Shown here: one piece after another, positions 8,745 through 17,870 of the stretch | Layout of the letters: every line of letters begins with the position of its first letter | Numbering within the stretch: position 1 is the stretch's first letter | From: Candidatus Cacconaster equi | GTDB taxonomy: Bacteria > Bacteroidota > Bacteroidia > Bacteroidales > UBA932 | DNA: 64,000 nt | NCBI GenBank assembly: GCA_018065895.1 | Contig: JAGHSK010000027.1 | Span: 62,001 to 126,000 of the forward strand | Reading direction: 5' to 3' | Program-made: the position numbers and the translations under genes | Notes under the pieces: model-generated | The model's database searches: none | Told to the model about the DNA's origin: nothing | What the model saw: the letters and a program-made list of their open reading frames with translations, nothing else

Positions 8745-10778
8745 ATGGCTAAGATTTCGAAGACATCGGCAAAAGAGCGGATCGAGTTCCTTTCAAAGGA
8801 GCTGGAAAGACATAACCGCAACTATTATGTCATGAATGCCCCGACCATCAGCGATTTCGAATTCGACCTGCTGATGAGCGAGCTGCAGACCCTCGAGAAG
8901 ATGTTCCCGGAGTTCGCTTCACAACAGAGTCCGACACGCCACGTAGGCAGTGACCTTGAGACGTCAAAAGCCAGAAACGGGATGGAGTTTGAGCAGGTGG
9001 CTCACCGCTATCCGATGTTGTCGCTCGGCAACACCTACAGCAAGGAGGAGATGTACGAATTCTTCAACCGCATAACCAGAACGGTCACCCAAAAGATCAC
9101 ATTCTCCTGCGAACTGAAGTTCGACGGCACGGCGATATGTCTGACCTACCGCAACGGAAAGCTGGTCCATGCCCTCACCCGCGGTGACGGGACAAAAGGT
9201 GATGACGTCTCACGCAATGTTGCCAATATCAAAAGCATACCTACAGAACTTCACGGGAAGAACATTCCAGAAGAGTTTGAAATACGCGGGGAGATATTCA
9301 TGCCGTTCGATGCATTCGAACGTCTGAATGCTGAAAAGAGAGAGAAGGGAGAGGAACCGTTCGCCAATCCGCGCAACGCCGCATCGGGCTCACTCAAATT
9401 GCAGAATCCGCAGGAAATGAAGGAACGCGGGCTTGACTGCGTACTCTATCATATGCTCGGGGAGAATCTTCCATTCGCCACGCATAGTGAAGCTATTGCA
9501 GCCGCCGGGAGCTGGGGGCTTCCGACGTCAGTCTACAGTGAGACTCTCGACACAATCGAAGCTGCGCTCGAATACATCGGAAAGTGGGACGTCAAGCGGA
9601 AAAGCCTTCCGTTCGCAACTGATGGAATCGTAATCAAGGTCAATGAGCTGAATGTCCAGAGGCAACTTGGAATGACAGCCAAATCGCCACGGTGGGCGAC
9701 TGCCTACAAGTTCAAACCCGAGCAGGCTCTGACTCCCCTGCTGTCCATTGACTATCAGGTGGGTCGTACCGGAGCCATCACTCCGGTTGCAAATCTTGAA
9801 CCCGTCCAGCTTTCCGGCACGGTGGTCAAAAGAGCATCCCTGCACAATCTTGACCAGATGCAACTGCTCGACATACATATAGGCGATTACGTATATGTGG
9901 AGAAAGGTGGCGAAATCATACCGAAAATAACCGGAGTCGAAAAGAGCAGAAGGCCGGATTCCGCCACTCTTCCCGATTTCCCCGCAAAGTGTCCCGACTG
10001 CGGAGCTTTTCTGGTGCGTGACGAGGATGAAGCGAAGCACTACTGTCCTAATTCAGACGGATGTCCGACACAGATCAAGGGAAGGTTCATCCATTTCGCA
10101 AGCCGCAAGGCTATGGACATACTGGCCGGAGACGCGACAATGGAACAACTGTTCGACAAAGGGTATATCCGGCATCTTCAGGACATATACCGCCTGAACA
10201 AAGAGCAGCTGATGACCCTCGACGGATGGCAGGAAAAGTCTGCCGACAACTTCCTTGAGAGCCTCGAAAAGAGCAAGGAGGTCCCTTTTGAAAGAGTGCT
10301 TTTCGCAATCGGAATACGTCACATAGGCGAGCAGAATGCAAAGATGCTGGCAACCCACTACGGAAGCATCGACGCACTGATGGACGCCCCCCGCGAAGAT
10401 CTGCTTCAAATCGACGGCATAGGCGACGCGATGGCCGACTCGATCATGGCATTCTTTGACAACCCCGAAAATATGGCGACAATAGACGAGCTAAGGACAA
10501 GAGGGCTGAAGTTCGAGATTGAAGAGGATCGCGTTAGGAGGATATCCGACAAACTGGCCGGATGCACTGTGGTGATATCGGGCAACTACTCCATTTCGCG
10601 TGAAGCGATGAAGGCCCTCATTGAGGCGCATGGAGGAAAGAACTCGGGATCTGTAAGCGGCAAGACCACTTATCTGCTCGCCGGAGAAAAGAGCGGTCCT
10701 GAGAAATTGAAGAAAGCACAGACACTTGGAGTAAAGGTGATCAGTGAAGAGGACCTTTACAGAATGCTGGAGGAATAG
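8745..10778 (+). CDS. ligA: NAD-dependent DNA ligase
   Basis: Seals nicks in duplex DNA during replication and repair using NAD+. At 677 residues it is full length. The adenylated lysine is K125 in ELKFDG; the adenylation and OB domains follow, then a four-cysteine zinc finger (CPDCGAF ... CPNSDGCP), helix-hairpin-helix repeats and a C-terminal BRCT domain from about residue 600. I chose the ATG at 8745 because the TAnnTTTG element lies directly upstream and an earlier TTG would leave almost no leader. It is the first gene of a tight operon reaching to ispG. Confidence 0.97.
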   Translation: MAKISKTSAKERIEFLSKELERHNRNYYVMNAPTISDFEFDLLMSELQTLEKMFPEFASQQSPTRHVGSDLETSKARNGMEFEQVAHRYPMLSLGNTYSKEEMYEFFNRITRTVTQKITFSCELKFDGTAICLTYRNGKLVHALTRGDGTKGDDVSRNVANIKSIPTELHGKNIPEEFEIRGEIFMPFDAFERLNAEKREKGEEPFANPRNAASGSLKLQNPQEMKERGLDCVLYHMLGENLPFATHSEAIAAAGSWGLPTSVYSETLDTIEAALEYIGKWDVKRKSLPFATDGIVIKVNELNVQRQLGMTAKSPRWATAYKFKPEQALTPLLSIDYQVGRTGAITPVANLEPVQLSGTVVKRASLHNLDQMQLLDIHIGDYVYVEKGGEIIPKITGVEKSRRPDSATLPDFPAKCPDCGAFLVRDEDEAKHYCPNSDGCPTQIKGRFIHFASRKAMDILAGDATMEQLFDKGYIRHLQDIYRLNKEQLMTLDGWQEKSADNFLESLEKSKEVPFERVLFAIGIRHIGEQNAKMLATHYGSIDALMDAPREDLLQIDGIGDAMADSIMAFFDNPENMATIDELRTRGLKFEIEEDRVRRISDKLAGCTVVISGNYSISREAMKALIEAHGGKNSGSVSGKTTYLLAGEKSGPEKLKKAQTLGVKVISEEDLYRMLEE

Positions 10779-10779
10779 T

Positions 10780-11775
10780 ATGCAGAGGCTCATTGCACAA
10801 ATATCAAGTTTCATAGTGAACACCGTCAATTTCTTTGTCCACGACCTCTGGACATTGGATTTCAATGACCTTTCAACCTACAAACGGGCACTGGCCAGGA
10901 GATATCAGGAAATAGTCCTGTCAATCAAAGGCTTCACCAAGAACAGGATAGGCCGTGAGGCGGTTGCGCTGAGTTTCTTCACCACAATGGCGACAGTGCC
11001 GATGGTTGCGGCAATCCTCTTCGTTTCAAATGGGTTCGGCCTGACACAACTGCTTTCGGATATGCTGTACCAGTCATTTCCAACCAGTACCGATCTGATC
11101 GGCTTCATAATGAACATGGCGAACAACATCGTAGCCGCCACCGAAAAGGGCGCATTCGGATGGATTTCGTTCATATCGTTCATCTGGTTGGTGTTCTGGC
11201 TGATGATAAACATAGAGATAGCCTTCAACAGGATATGGAAGGTGGAGCACCAGCGGAAAATATGGAAGAGAGTGGCTGTATATATGACAATTCTCCTGAT
11301 GACACCATTCGTGCTTCTGCTGTTCCTCTTCGGATGGGGCTATTATGCAAAGTTCATCGGAATACTGGAGGGCAGGCTGGGTGTGTTCACTTTCGTCACC
11401 AAGAACATATTCTGGCTGATATTCTATGTCGTGGCAGTGTTCGCACTTTCCATGATGTACAAGTTCATCCCGCACGCAAAGATCAGCTATCGTTCGGCAT
11501 TATACGCCTCTCTTGCGTCCGGCGCCGCATTCGTTGTAATACAGTATCTCTATATGGGGACGCAGTTGATGGTTACGCGAATCAGCGCGGTATACGGAGT
11601 ATTGGCATTCATCCCGTTGTTCATGGTGTGGATAAACATCTGCTGGCAGATCATTCTGTTCGGCGCCGAACTTTCCAGGGCATCCCAGCTTCTCAAGGAG
11701 TGGGAAGAGGCGGAAAACAGCGATGAACATCCGGAAATAGAGAAGAAGAAAAAGTATCTTGAGGCTCAACAATAA
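10780..11775 (+). CDS. YihY/BrkB-family inner-membrane protein
   Basis: A 331-residue integral membrane protein of the YihY family (UPF0761), formerly and probably wrongly called ribonuclease BN; its function is unknown. About six transmembrane segments can be read, beginning with the stretch near residues 70-95 after a hydrophilic N-terminus, and the family core (REAVALSFFTTMATVPM) is present. The C-terminus is charged and lysine/glutamate rich. The ATG lies one base after the ligA stop, so it is translated from the same message. I chose it over an upstream start inside ligA because the intervening codons are in the ligA overlap and add no membrane segment. Confidence 0.85.
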   Translation: MQRLIAQISSFIVNTVNFFVHDLWTLDFNDLSTYKRALARRYQEIVLSIKGFTKNRIGREAVALSFFTTMATVPMVAAILFVSNGFGLTQLLSDMLYQSFPTSTDLIGFIMNMANNIVAATEKGAFGWISFISFIWLVFWLMINIEIAFNRIWKVEHQRKIWKRVAVYMTILLMTPFVLLLFLFGWGYYAKFIGILEGRLGVFTFVTKNIFWLIFYVVAVFALSMMYKFIPHAKISYRSALYASLASGAAFVVIQYLYMGTQLMVTRISAVYGVLAFIPLFMVWINICWQIILFGAELSRASQLLKEWEEAENSDEHPEIEKKKKYLEAQQ

Positions 11776-11784
11776 GATTGGATT

Positions 11785-14016
11785 ATGTTCACTGAGGAAG
11801 ATTATAAACTGATTGAGAAGGAGTTCGACGGACTTCGCGTCGCAAGTAAGCGGCGTTGCGCCGACGAGGAGCAGTACCAGCTGGTGCTGAAGGCCTTTGA
11901 CTTTGCAAATGAGGCCCATAATGGAGTAAGGCGCCGTTCGGGAGAACCGTATATTCTTCATCCCATCGCAGTGGCGAAGATAGTGGTGGATGAAATCGGG
12001 CTCGGCTGCAAATCGATATGCGCCGCACTGCTGCACGATGTCGTGGAGGATACCGACTACACTGTCGAAGATATTCAGAGACTGTTCGGCGAAAAGATAG
12101 CCTCACTTGTTGACGGTCTAACAAAGATAAAAATAGCCCTTGACGACAATTCACACACGGTATCATCGCTTCAGGCGGAGAACTTCAAGAGAATCCTCCT
12201 CACTCTGAATGACGATGTGCGGATTGTGCTTATAAAGCTTGCCGACAGGCTGCACAATCTTCGCACAATCCAGTTCATGCCGGAGTACAAGCGTGACAAG
12301 ATTCTCAGCGAAACGATGTATATCTTCATCCCCCTTGCCCACCGACTCGGACTCTACAGCATAAAGTCTGAGATGGAGAATATATGGCTGCAGTATCGCG
12401 AACCCGAAGCGTACAAAGCCATATCGGACAAGCTCAACAGCGTAATGCTCGAAAGAGGGGAATCCATCGACAACTTCATAGAGCCTGTCAAGGCCGACCT
12501 CGACAAAGCCGGATACAAATACACTATACTCAAACGCCTGAAGACACCTTATTCCATCTGGAAGAAGATGTACACCAAGAATATTCCTTTTGAGGAGATA
12601 TTCGACATATATGCAGTGAGAATCATCTTCGAAGCCAGGCCGGAATTCAGCGAGAGAGAGCAGTGCTGGTACATCTTCTCAATGATTACAAATCTCTACC
12701 AGTACAAGCCTGACAGAACCCGTGACTGGGTGAAGGAGCCTAAATCAAATGGTTATGAAGCATTGCACGTCACGGTGATGGGACCAGGAGGAAATTGGAT
12801 TGAAGTGCAGATCAGAAGCGAAAGGATGAACTCCATAGCGGAACGCGGTGTCGCCGCCCACTGGCTCTACAAGAAAGAGAATACCGGAGAAGCCGCAGAA
12901 AATGATACGGAAATTGACCGCTGGCTCAAGCAGGTGCGGGAGATACTTGAAAATCCCGACGCCAATGCGCTCCAGTTCCTTGATGACATTCACAAGGAAC
13001 TCGTCAATTCGGACATTTACGTCTTTACCCCGAAAGGAAAGCAGATCAAATTGCCAAAAGGCTCCACCGCACTTGACTTTGCCTATGAGATACACACTGA
13101 AGTGGGGCATCACGCCATTGCGGCCAAAGTCAGCCAGAAGTTGCAGCCTCTGAGCTATGTCCTCAAAAATGGGGATCAGGTGGAGATCATCACCTCCGAA
13201 AATGGCTCACCGAAGCGGGAATGGCTCAGTTTTCTCCGTACCAGCAGAGCCAAGGATATGGTTACTGACGCCATCAAGGATTCTTCAAGAGACAACTGCA
13301 AGGTTGGTATGGAGATTCTCCGACAGAAACTTGAAGAGCGCGGCATAACCATACAGAGCCGTGTATTGAAGAAACTCATCGCTTACTACAACATCATCGG
13401 AGGCAAAGAGGCGCTCTACACCAAGATAGGAATCGGAATAATTGATTTGAGCGACCTCGACAAAGCCTTGAAGACAAATGAGGAACGCAGGAATGTGCAG
13501 ATGTGGGGGGTCAAGCTGCTCAACCCGCTGCGCAATATCGGGAAAATAGACAAGAAACAGGACTACATCCTGGAAGAGGATATTGATGACGGCACGATTT
13601 CATTCAATATCGCGGAGTGCTGCTCTCCTATCCCAGGAGACAGCGTTGTCGGATTTGTAGATGAAAACGGCTGCGTGACCATTCACAAGAAGAGCTGCCC
13701 GGTTGCCACCAACCTCGAATCCACGGAAGGGCACAGAATCGTTTCCGTCAAATGGAGCAAGAACTTCAAGATGTCATATCTCACACGCATCAGCATCAAT
13801 GGCATCGACAGAATGGGCATTCTCAACGACATCACCAGAACAATTTCGCTGCTGCTTAACGTGAATATCAGAAAGCTTCTGATAGAAACTCACGACGAGA
13901 TATTCGAGGGCACCATTGACCTGTATGTGCACAACACGGAAGACCTCGACAGACTTATAAAGACTCTTGGCAAGATAAAGGGTGTCGAGAGCGTGAAACG
14001 AATAGAACTAAAGTGA
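11785..14016 (+). CDS. Bifunctional (p)ppGpp synthetase/hydrolase, RelA/SpoT family
   Basis: Makes and degrades the stringent-response alarmones ppGpp and pppGpp. In order: an HD hydrolase domain with H84-D85 in LLHDVVED, so hydrolysis should be active; the synthetase domain at about 230-370 (PKSNGYEALHVTV, EVQIRSERM); a TGS domain at about 400-460 (DIYVFTPKGKQIKLPKGST); a zinc-finger/helical part with CC (AECCSPIPGD); and a C-terminal ACT domain. The 743-residue length is normal for a long Rel. It lies 9 bases after yihY in the ligA operon. Bacteroidota often encode more than one such protein, so I do not choose between relA and spoT as a symbol. Confidence 0.94.
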   Translation: MFTEEDYKLIEKEFDGLRVASKRRCADEEQYQLVLKAFDFANEAHNGVRRRSGEPYILHPIAVAKIVVDEIGLGCKSICAALLHDVVEDTDYTVEDIQRLFGEKIASLVDGLTKIKIALDDNSHTVSSLQAENFKRILLTLNDDVRIVLIKLADRLHNLRTIQFMPEYKRDKILSETMYIFIPLAHRLGLYSIKSEMENIWLQYREPEAYKAISDKLNSVMLERGESIDNFIEPVKADLDKAGYKYTILKRLKTPYSIWKKMYTKNIPFEEIFDIYAVRIIFEARPEFSEREQCWYIFSMITNLYQYKPDRTRDWVKEPKSNGYEALHVTVMGPGGNWIEVQIRSERMNSIAERGVAAHWLYKKENTGEAAENDTEIDRWLKQVREILENPDANALQFLDDIHKELVNSDIYVFTPKGKQIKLPKGSTALDFAYEIHTEVGHHAIAAKVSQKLQPLSYVLKNGDQVEIITSENGSPKREWLSFLRTSRAKDMVTDAIKDSSRDNCKVGMEILRQKLEERGITIQSRVLKKLIAYYNIIGGKEALYTKIGIGIIDLSDLDKALKTNEERRNVQMWGVKLLNPLRNIGKIDKKQDYILEEDIDDGTISFNIAECCSPIPGDSVVGFVDENGCVTIHKKSCPVATNLESTEGHRIVSVKWSKNFKMSYLTRISINGIDRMGILNDITRTISLLLNVNIRKLLIETHDEIFEGTIDLYVHNTEDLDRLIKTLGKIKGVESVKRIELK

Positions 14017-15827
14017 TGATGAAAGCCAGAACCATAACCATATTCGGCATACTGGGCTTTGCCATATGCTGTATGATGAGCCATTCCTGCGCCAACACCA
14101 CAACCCCGCCGAGCGGAGGGCCCAAGGACACCATTCCACCGGTACTGCTGAACATCGTACCCGAAAACGGAACAGTCAATTTCCCGCGATTCGGAGAGAA
14201 ACTGACGCTCACGTACAATGAATACACGGTTGTGAAGGATCAAAACAGGATGACCCTCTCTCCACCCCACAGAAAGCGTCCGTCGGCCAAGGTGAAAGGC
14301 AAGAACATCGTAGTCACCTTCAACGACACTCTCAACGCCGACCAGACCTATACTCTTGATTTCGGCGATGCTCTGGCTGACAACAATGAGGGAAATATTG
14401 CCCCAAGGCTTGTCTATACATTCTCAACCGGAGAGACGATAGATTCAATGTATTTCACCGGCTCGGTAATCAGCAGTACCACGCTCGCCCCCGTAAAAAA
14501 CGCGATTGTGGCAATCTACTCCGACCTCTCCGATTCAGCTTGCCTGAAGAAGGTGCCTGACGCCGCTTTCAGAAGCGATGAATGGGGATTCTTCGTAATC
14601 AGGAACATCAAGCCGATTCCATACAGGCTCTATGCTTTCTCGGATATGGACAACGACTACATCTACAACCCGGACACTGATGAAATCGCATTCAGCGATA
14701 CTGAAATAGTGCCTTCAAAAGTTGTAAGGGACTCCATTTTCGAACTGGGATATTTCCAGATGAAAGATACTCTTCGCTGCAAGGCGAGAAAAGCCGATAT
14801 CCAGTTGACCATCTTCAAGGAGCACCAGAGCGTGCAGTATCTCCAGGACAGCAAACGCGTCACCGACAAATCCGGATATTTGAAGTTCAGCGCAGGCGAT
14901 GCAAAGATCAATTCTCTTGAATTCTGGGGACTGAAACCCGAGCAGATCATCACCCAATTCAATCAGGTGCGCGACAGCATGGATTTCTGGATTGACAGCA
15001 AATATCGTCTGCCGGACAGCCTTATGGTAAAAGTCAACTATATGAAGACCGATTCAACCGGAGTCCTTGCTGAAGCTGTCGAAGACCTTTCGCTTGCCGT
15101 AGAAAAAAAGGATGAGAATAAAACTACTTTGAATGTCCCGGGCAAGAGCGGCGCAGGCAAGGTCGTTGCCGACACAACCTTCAAGTTCACAGTCACTGTA
15201 AGCGATGAGACAGTACAGAAGGAGGGCTTCAGCCTGCTGTCAAAATGGCCGTTGCGTTCATTCTCCGTTGATTCGATCACCTTTACGGAAACCAACCCGA
15301 AAGGACAGAAAAAAAAGAAGGAATTCATATTCTCCGAGGACTCTCTTGAAATAAGAAGGTTCCTCATCACTCCGAAAGAGAGTCTGACCAAAGGATATGA
15401 CTACACCGTTGTCCTTCCTCAAGGCACATTTGTCGACATAACAGGGCTTCCGAATGAACGTGAGGAGGTTAAGTTCAAGATTCCCCAGGACGAGAAGTTG
15501 AGTTTCATCACACTTTCATTCAAGAACTGTGAGGTGGCGGGCTACATCGTGGAGATTACCGACGAAAGCGGGAAAAAGATAGTAAGGACCTATTATGTGG
15601 ACCACGACCAGGATCTTGAGCTCCAATATATGAAAGCCGGCAAATATATGATACGCATCGTACAGGATGTCAACGGCAACAGAGTTCTTGACACAGGAAA
15701 TCTCCTGCAGCATATGCAGCCTGAGAAATCAAGATACTACGAATACACGGCCGGGAATTCCGTACTGGAGGTTCCGGAATCCACCGAACTCACTCAAGAA
15801 ATAGATTTAAGGACAATGTTCAAATGA
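14016..15827 (+). CDS. Lipoprotein with N-terminal Ig-like (Big_5/SbsA-type) domain
   Basis: A 603-residue surface or periplasmic protein of a family common in Bacteroidota and without a known function. The signal peptide ends at a lipobox-like SHSC, followed by the typical proline/glycine linker PPSGGPKDTIPP. Residues of about 40-140 form an SbsA-like Ig domain (PPVLLNIVPENGTVNF ... YTLDFGDALADNNEG). The rest is beta-rich without a motif I can name. The ATG at 14016 overlaps the last base of the preceding stop codon; a GTG three bases earlier is also possible. The start and the tight coupling to the next outer-membrane gene suggest a shared cell-envelope role. Confidence 0.75.
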   Translation: MMKARTITIFGILGFAICCMMSHSCANTTTPPSGGPKDTIPPVLLNIVPENGTVNFPRFGEKLTLTYNEYTVVKDQNRMTLSPPHRKRPSAKVKGKNIVVTFNDTLNADQTYTLDFGDALADNNEGNIAPRLVYTFSTGETIDSMYFTGSVISSTTLAPVKNAIVAIYSDLSDSACLKKVPDAAFRSDEWGFFVIRNIKPIPYRLYAFSDMDNDYIYNPDTDEIAFSDTEIVPSKVVRDSIFELGYFQMKDTLRCKARKADIQLTIFKEHQSVQYLQDSKRVTDKSGYLKFSAGDAKINSLEFWGLKPEQIITQFNQVRDSMDFWIDSKYRLPDSLMVKVNYMKTDSTGVLAEAVEDLSLAVEKKDENKTTLNVPGKSGAGKVVADTTFKFTVTVSDETVQKEGFSLLSKWPLRSFSVDSITFTETNPKGQKKKKEFIFSEDSLEIRRFLITPKESLTKGYDYTVVLPQGTFVDITGLPNEREEVKFKIPQDEKLSFITLSFKNCEVAGYIVEITDESGKKIVRTYYVDHDQDLELQYMKAGKYMIRIVQDVNGNRVLDTGNLLQHMQPEKSRYYEYTAGNSVLEVPESTELTQEIDLRTMFK

Positions 15828-16510
15828 AAAAAACGGCGTTAATCATATCATTGATCCTGCTTGCGTTTTCAGCCGGAGCTCAGGATTTGGACTTCATTAC
15901 TCAACTGCCTGACGAGTTCAAGGATATCGACACCGTGCCGCGTCCTCAGCAGTACAAGAGCATACATATGCTCGGCGTCCAGTACACCTTCAACATAAGC
16001 GGAGTGAGAGCGAACCCGAGCGTAAACCAGAAGAATATCTTTACGGCCAAGAACTTTTCCGTCCTCTACACATACTATCACGCCTTGTGGGATGAGATGT
16101 TCAACTTCGGGTTTGAAGCCGGTGCAAAATTCGGCGAAGAGGGCTATGCCTCCCCTCTCTATGAATATGGAGAGAAGTGCAAAATCGTGGAGGTTCCCGT
16201 ACTGTCGCAATTCAAGATTGATTTCTCTCGATTGAGAATACTGGCCAACATCGGTCCGTACGTAGGCTACCGTCTCACGACTGACAAGCCGGAAGGATTC
16301 GACAAATACGACCAGCGCTTCGACTATGGCCTGATCGGAGGAGTGGGTCTGGGCATTGTGTTCAAACCTTTCGAAATACACATCGAAGGCAACTACAAAT
16401 GGGCTTTTGCGAGTATGTACCATACAAACAAATACAGCGACCAGTACTGGATGTTCGCCTATCCGAGCAACATCATGATAAGTGTGGGACTGTTCTACCA
16501 TCTTTGGTAA
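15824..16510 (+). CDS. PorT-like outer-membrane beta-barrel protein
   Basis: A 228-residue protein with a clear signal peptide (cleavage after SAGA, before QDLDF) and an alternating polar/hydrophobic pattern ending in an aromatic strand (MISVGLFYHLW), as expected of an outer-membrane barrel of the PF13568 class. The class includes PorT of the type IX secretion system, but I see nothing that proves this function and such barrels are numerous in the phylum. It overlaps the lipoprotein gene by 4 bases (ATGA), so the two products are made together. The ispG gene follows after 13 bases. Confidence 0.72.
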   Translation: MKKTALIISLILLAFSAGAQDLDFITQLPDEFKDIDTVPRPQQYKSIHMLGVQYTFNISGVRANPSVNQKNIFTAKNFSVLYTYYHALWDEMFNFGFEAGAKFGEEGYASPLYEYGEKCKIVEVPVLSQFKIDFSRLRILANIGPYVGYRLTTDKPEGFDKYDQRFDYGLIGGVGLGIVFKPFEIHIEGNYKWAFASMYHTNKYSDQYWMFAYPSNIMISVGLFYHLW

Positions 16511-16523
16511 GGATTCATTTGAT

Positions 16524-17870
16524 ATGGAAGCAAAGAAGATTTCATTCGACATTGCGGGGAAAGTGAGAATGGGGGGCGACGCCCCGGTTTCCGTGCAGAC
16601 AATGTGCAACACTTCGACCGATGACATTGAGGCATCGGTGCAGCAATGCCGCGAAATGGCAAAGGCGGGAGCGGACATCATCCGGCTCACCACACAAGGA
16701 TTGAAGCAGGTTGAATCGCTGAAGAAGATAAAGGAGCGGCTGCGCGCGGAGGGTATCGACACTCCGCTGGTTGCAGATATTCATTTTCTGGCAGATGCGG
16801 CAATCGCGGCGGCTCAGGTGGCAGACAAAGTGCGAATCAATCCAGGCAATTTCGCAAAAGAGCACAATGTTGCCTGCGAAAAATTCTCCCATCTCATTGA
16901 AATCTGCAAAAAAAACGGCACTGCAATCCGGATAGGACTGAACCACGGCTCGCTTGGTGAACGTATCACGAATTTATATGGCAACACCCCTCTGGCAATG
17001 AAAGAGGCTGTTATGGAATGGCTGAAAATGTGCATCGAACACCATTTTTTCAGTGTAGCGGTATCGTTGAAGGCCAGCAATACAGTAGTCATGGTGGAGG
17101 CCTACCGTCTGTTGTATGATGCTATGCGTAATGAACTGGGATACATCTTTCCCCTTCACCTGGGAGTGACTGAGGCAGGCAATGGAGATGAAGGAAGGAT
17201 CAAATCTGCCGTAGGGATAGGAACGCTTCTTGGAGAAGGTATAGGCGACACGATACGTGTATCCCTGACCGAAGACCCGGTGAATGAAATACCGGCAGGA
17301 AAAGCCATTGTCAGGGCCATTCAAGATGGTTATAGATCCGGAAGCGGACGCAGCACCGTGGAAGCGTCCGACTGGAACGACTTCATCATCAAGGCATCCT
17401 GTCTCTGGGGCCCTGCCCTCCTCGACAAAAGCATCGACACCATTGACCTTATCGGTTCCACAATTGCAGGCAATCCACTGTCTCCTGAAGAGTCGGAACA
17501 TTTTTCGAACATGCTGCTGCAAGCCTGCAGGCGCCGTTTCACGAAGCCGGAATACATAGCCTGCCCAGGTTGCGGCAGGACATTATATGATCTGCAGAGC
17601 ACTTTTGAAGAGGTCAAGAGGCGCACATCACACCTTGTCGGAGTGAAGATCGCCGTTATGGGATGCGTTGTCAACGGCCCGGGTGAGATGGCCGATGCCG
17701 ATTACGGATACGTGGGCGAAGGACGCGGCCACGTAAGCCTCTATCGCGGACGTGAAGTTGTTATGCGTTATGTACCTCAGGAAGAGGCTATCGACAAGCT
17801 TCTCGAAATGATAGAGGCGGACAAGTCTATGCCTGGTGGGCCGGGCGGAGCAGATCGTTCACGCTCTTGA
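16524..17870 (+). CDS. ispG: 4-hydroxy-3-methylbut-2-enyl diphosphate synthase, large-lineage form with shortened insert domain
   Basis: Catalyses the reductive ring opening of MEcPP to HMBPP in the MEP isoprenoid pathway with a [4Fe-4S] cluster. Cluster ligands are C347, C350 and C381, with E388 in the CVVNGPGE motif. The barrel half resembles the long plant/Bacteroidota enzymes (GTAIRIGLNHGSLG at 132-145, VSLKASNTVVMVEAYR at 180-195). Those enzymes carry a large extra domain between the barrel and the cluster domain. Here only about 90 residues separate DPVNEIP (251-257) from EYIACPGCGRT, so the insert is mostly lost. I start at the ATG at 16524. The 3' end overlaps the convergent DUF4301 gene by 44 bases. 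Confidence 0.93.
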   Translation: MEAKKISFDIAGKVRMGGDAPVSVQTMCNTSTDDIEASVQQCREMAKAGADIIRLTTQGLKQVESLKKIKERLRAEGIDTPLVADIHFLADAAIAAAQVADKVRINPGNFAKEHNVACEKFSHLIEICKKNGTAIRIGLNHGSLGERITNLYGNTPLAMKEAVMEWLKMCIEHHFFSVAVSLKASNTVVMVEAYRLLYDAMRNELGYIFPLHLGVTEAGNGDEGRIKSAVGIGTLLGEGIGDTIRVSLTEDPVNEIPAGKAIVRAIQDGYRSGSGRSTVEASDWNDFIIKASCLWGPALLDKSIDTIDLIGSTIAGNPLSPEESEHFSNMLLQACRRRFTKPEYIACPGCGRTLYDLQSTFEEVKRRTSHLVGVKIAVMGCVVNGPGEMADADYGYVGEGRGHVSLYRGREVVMRYVPQEEAIDKLLEMIEADKSMPGGPGGADRSRS

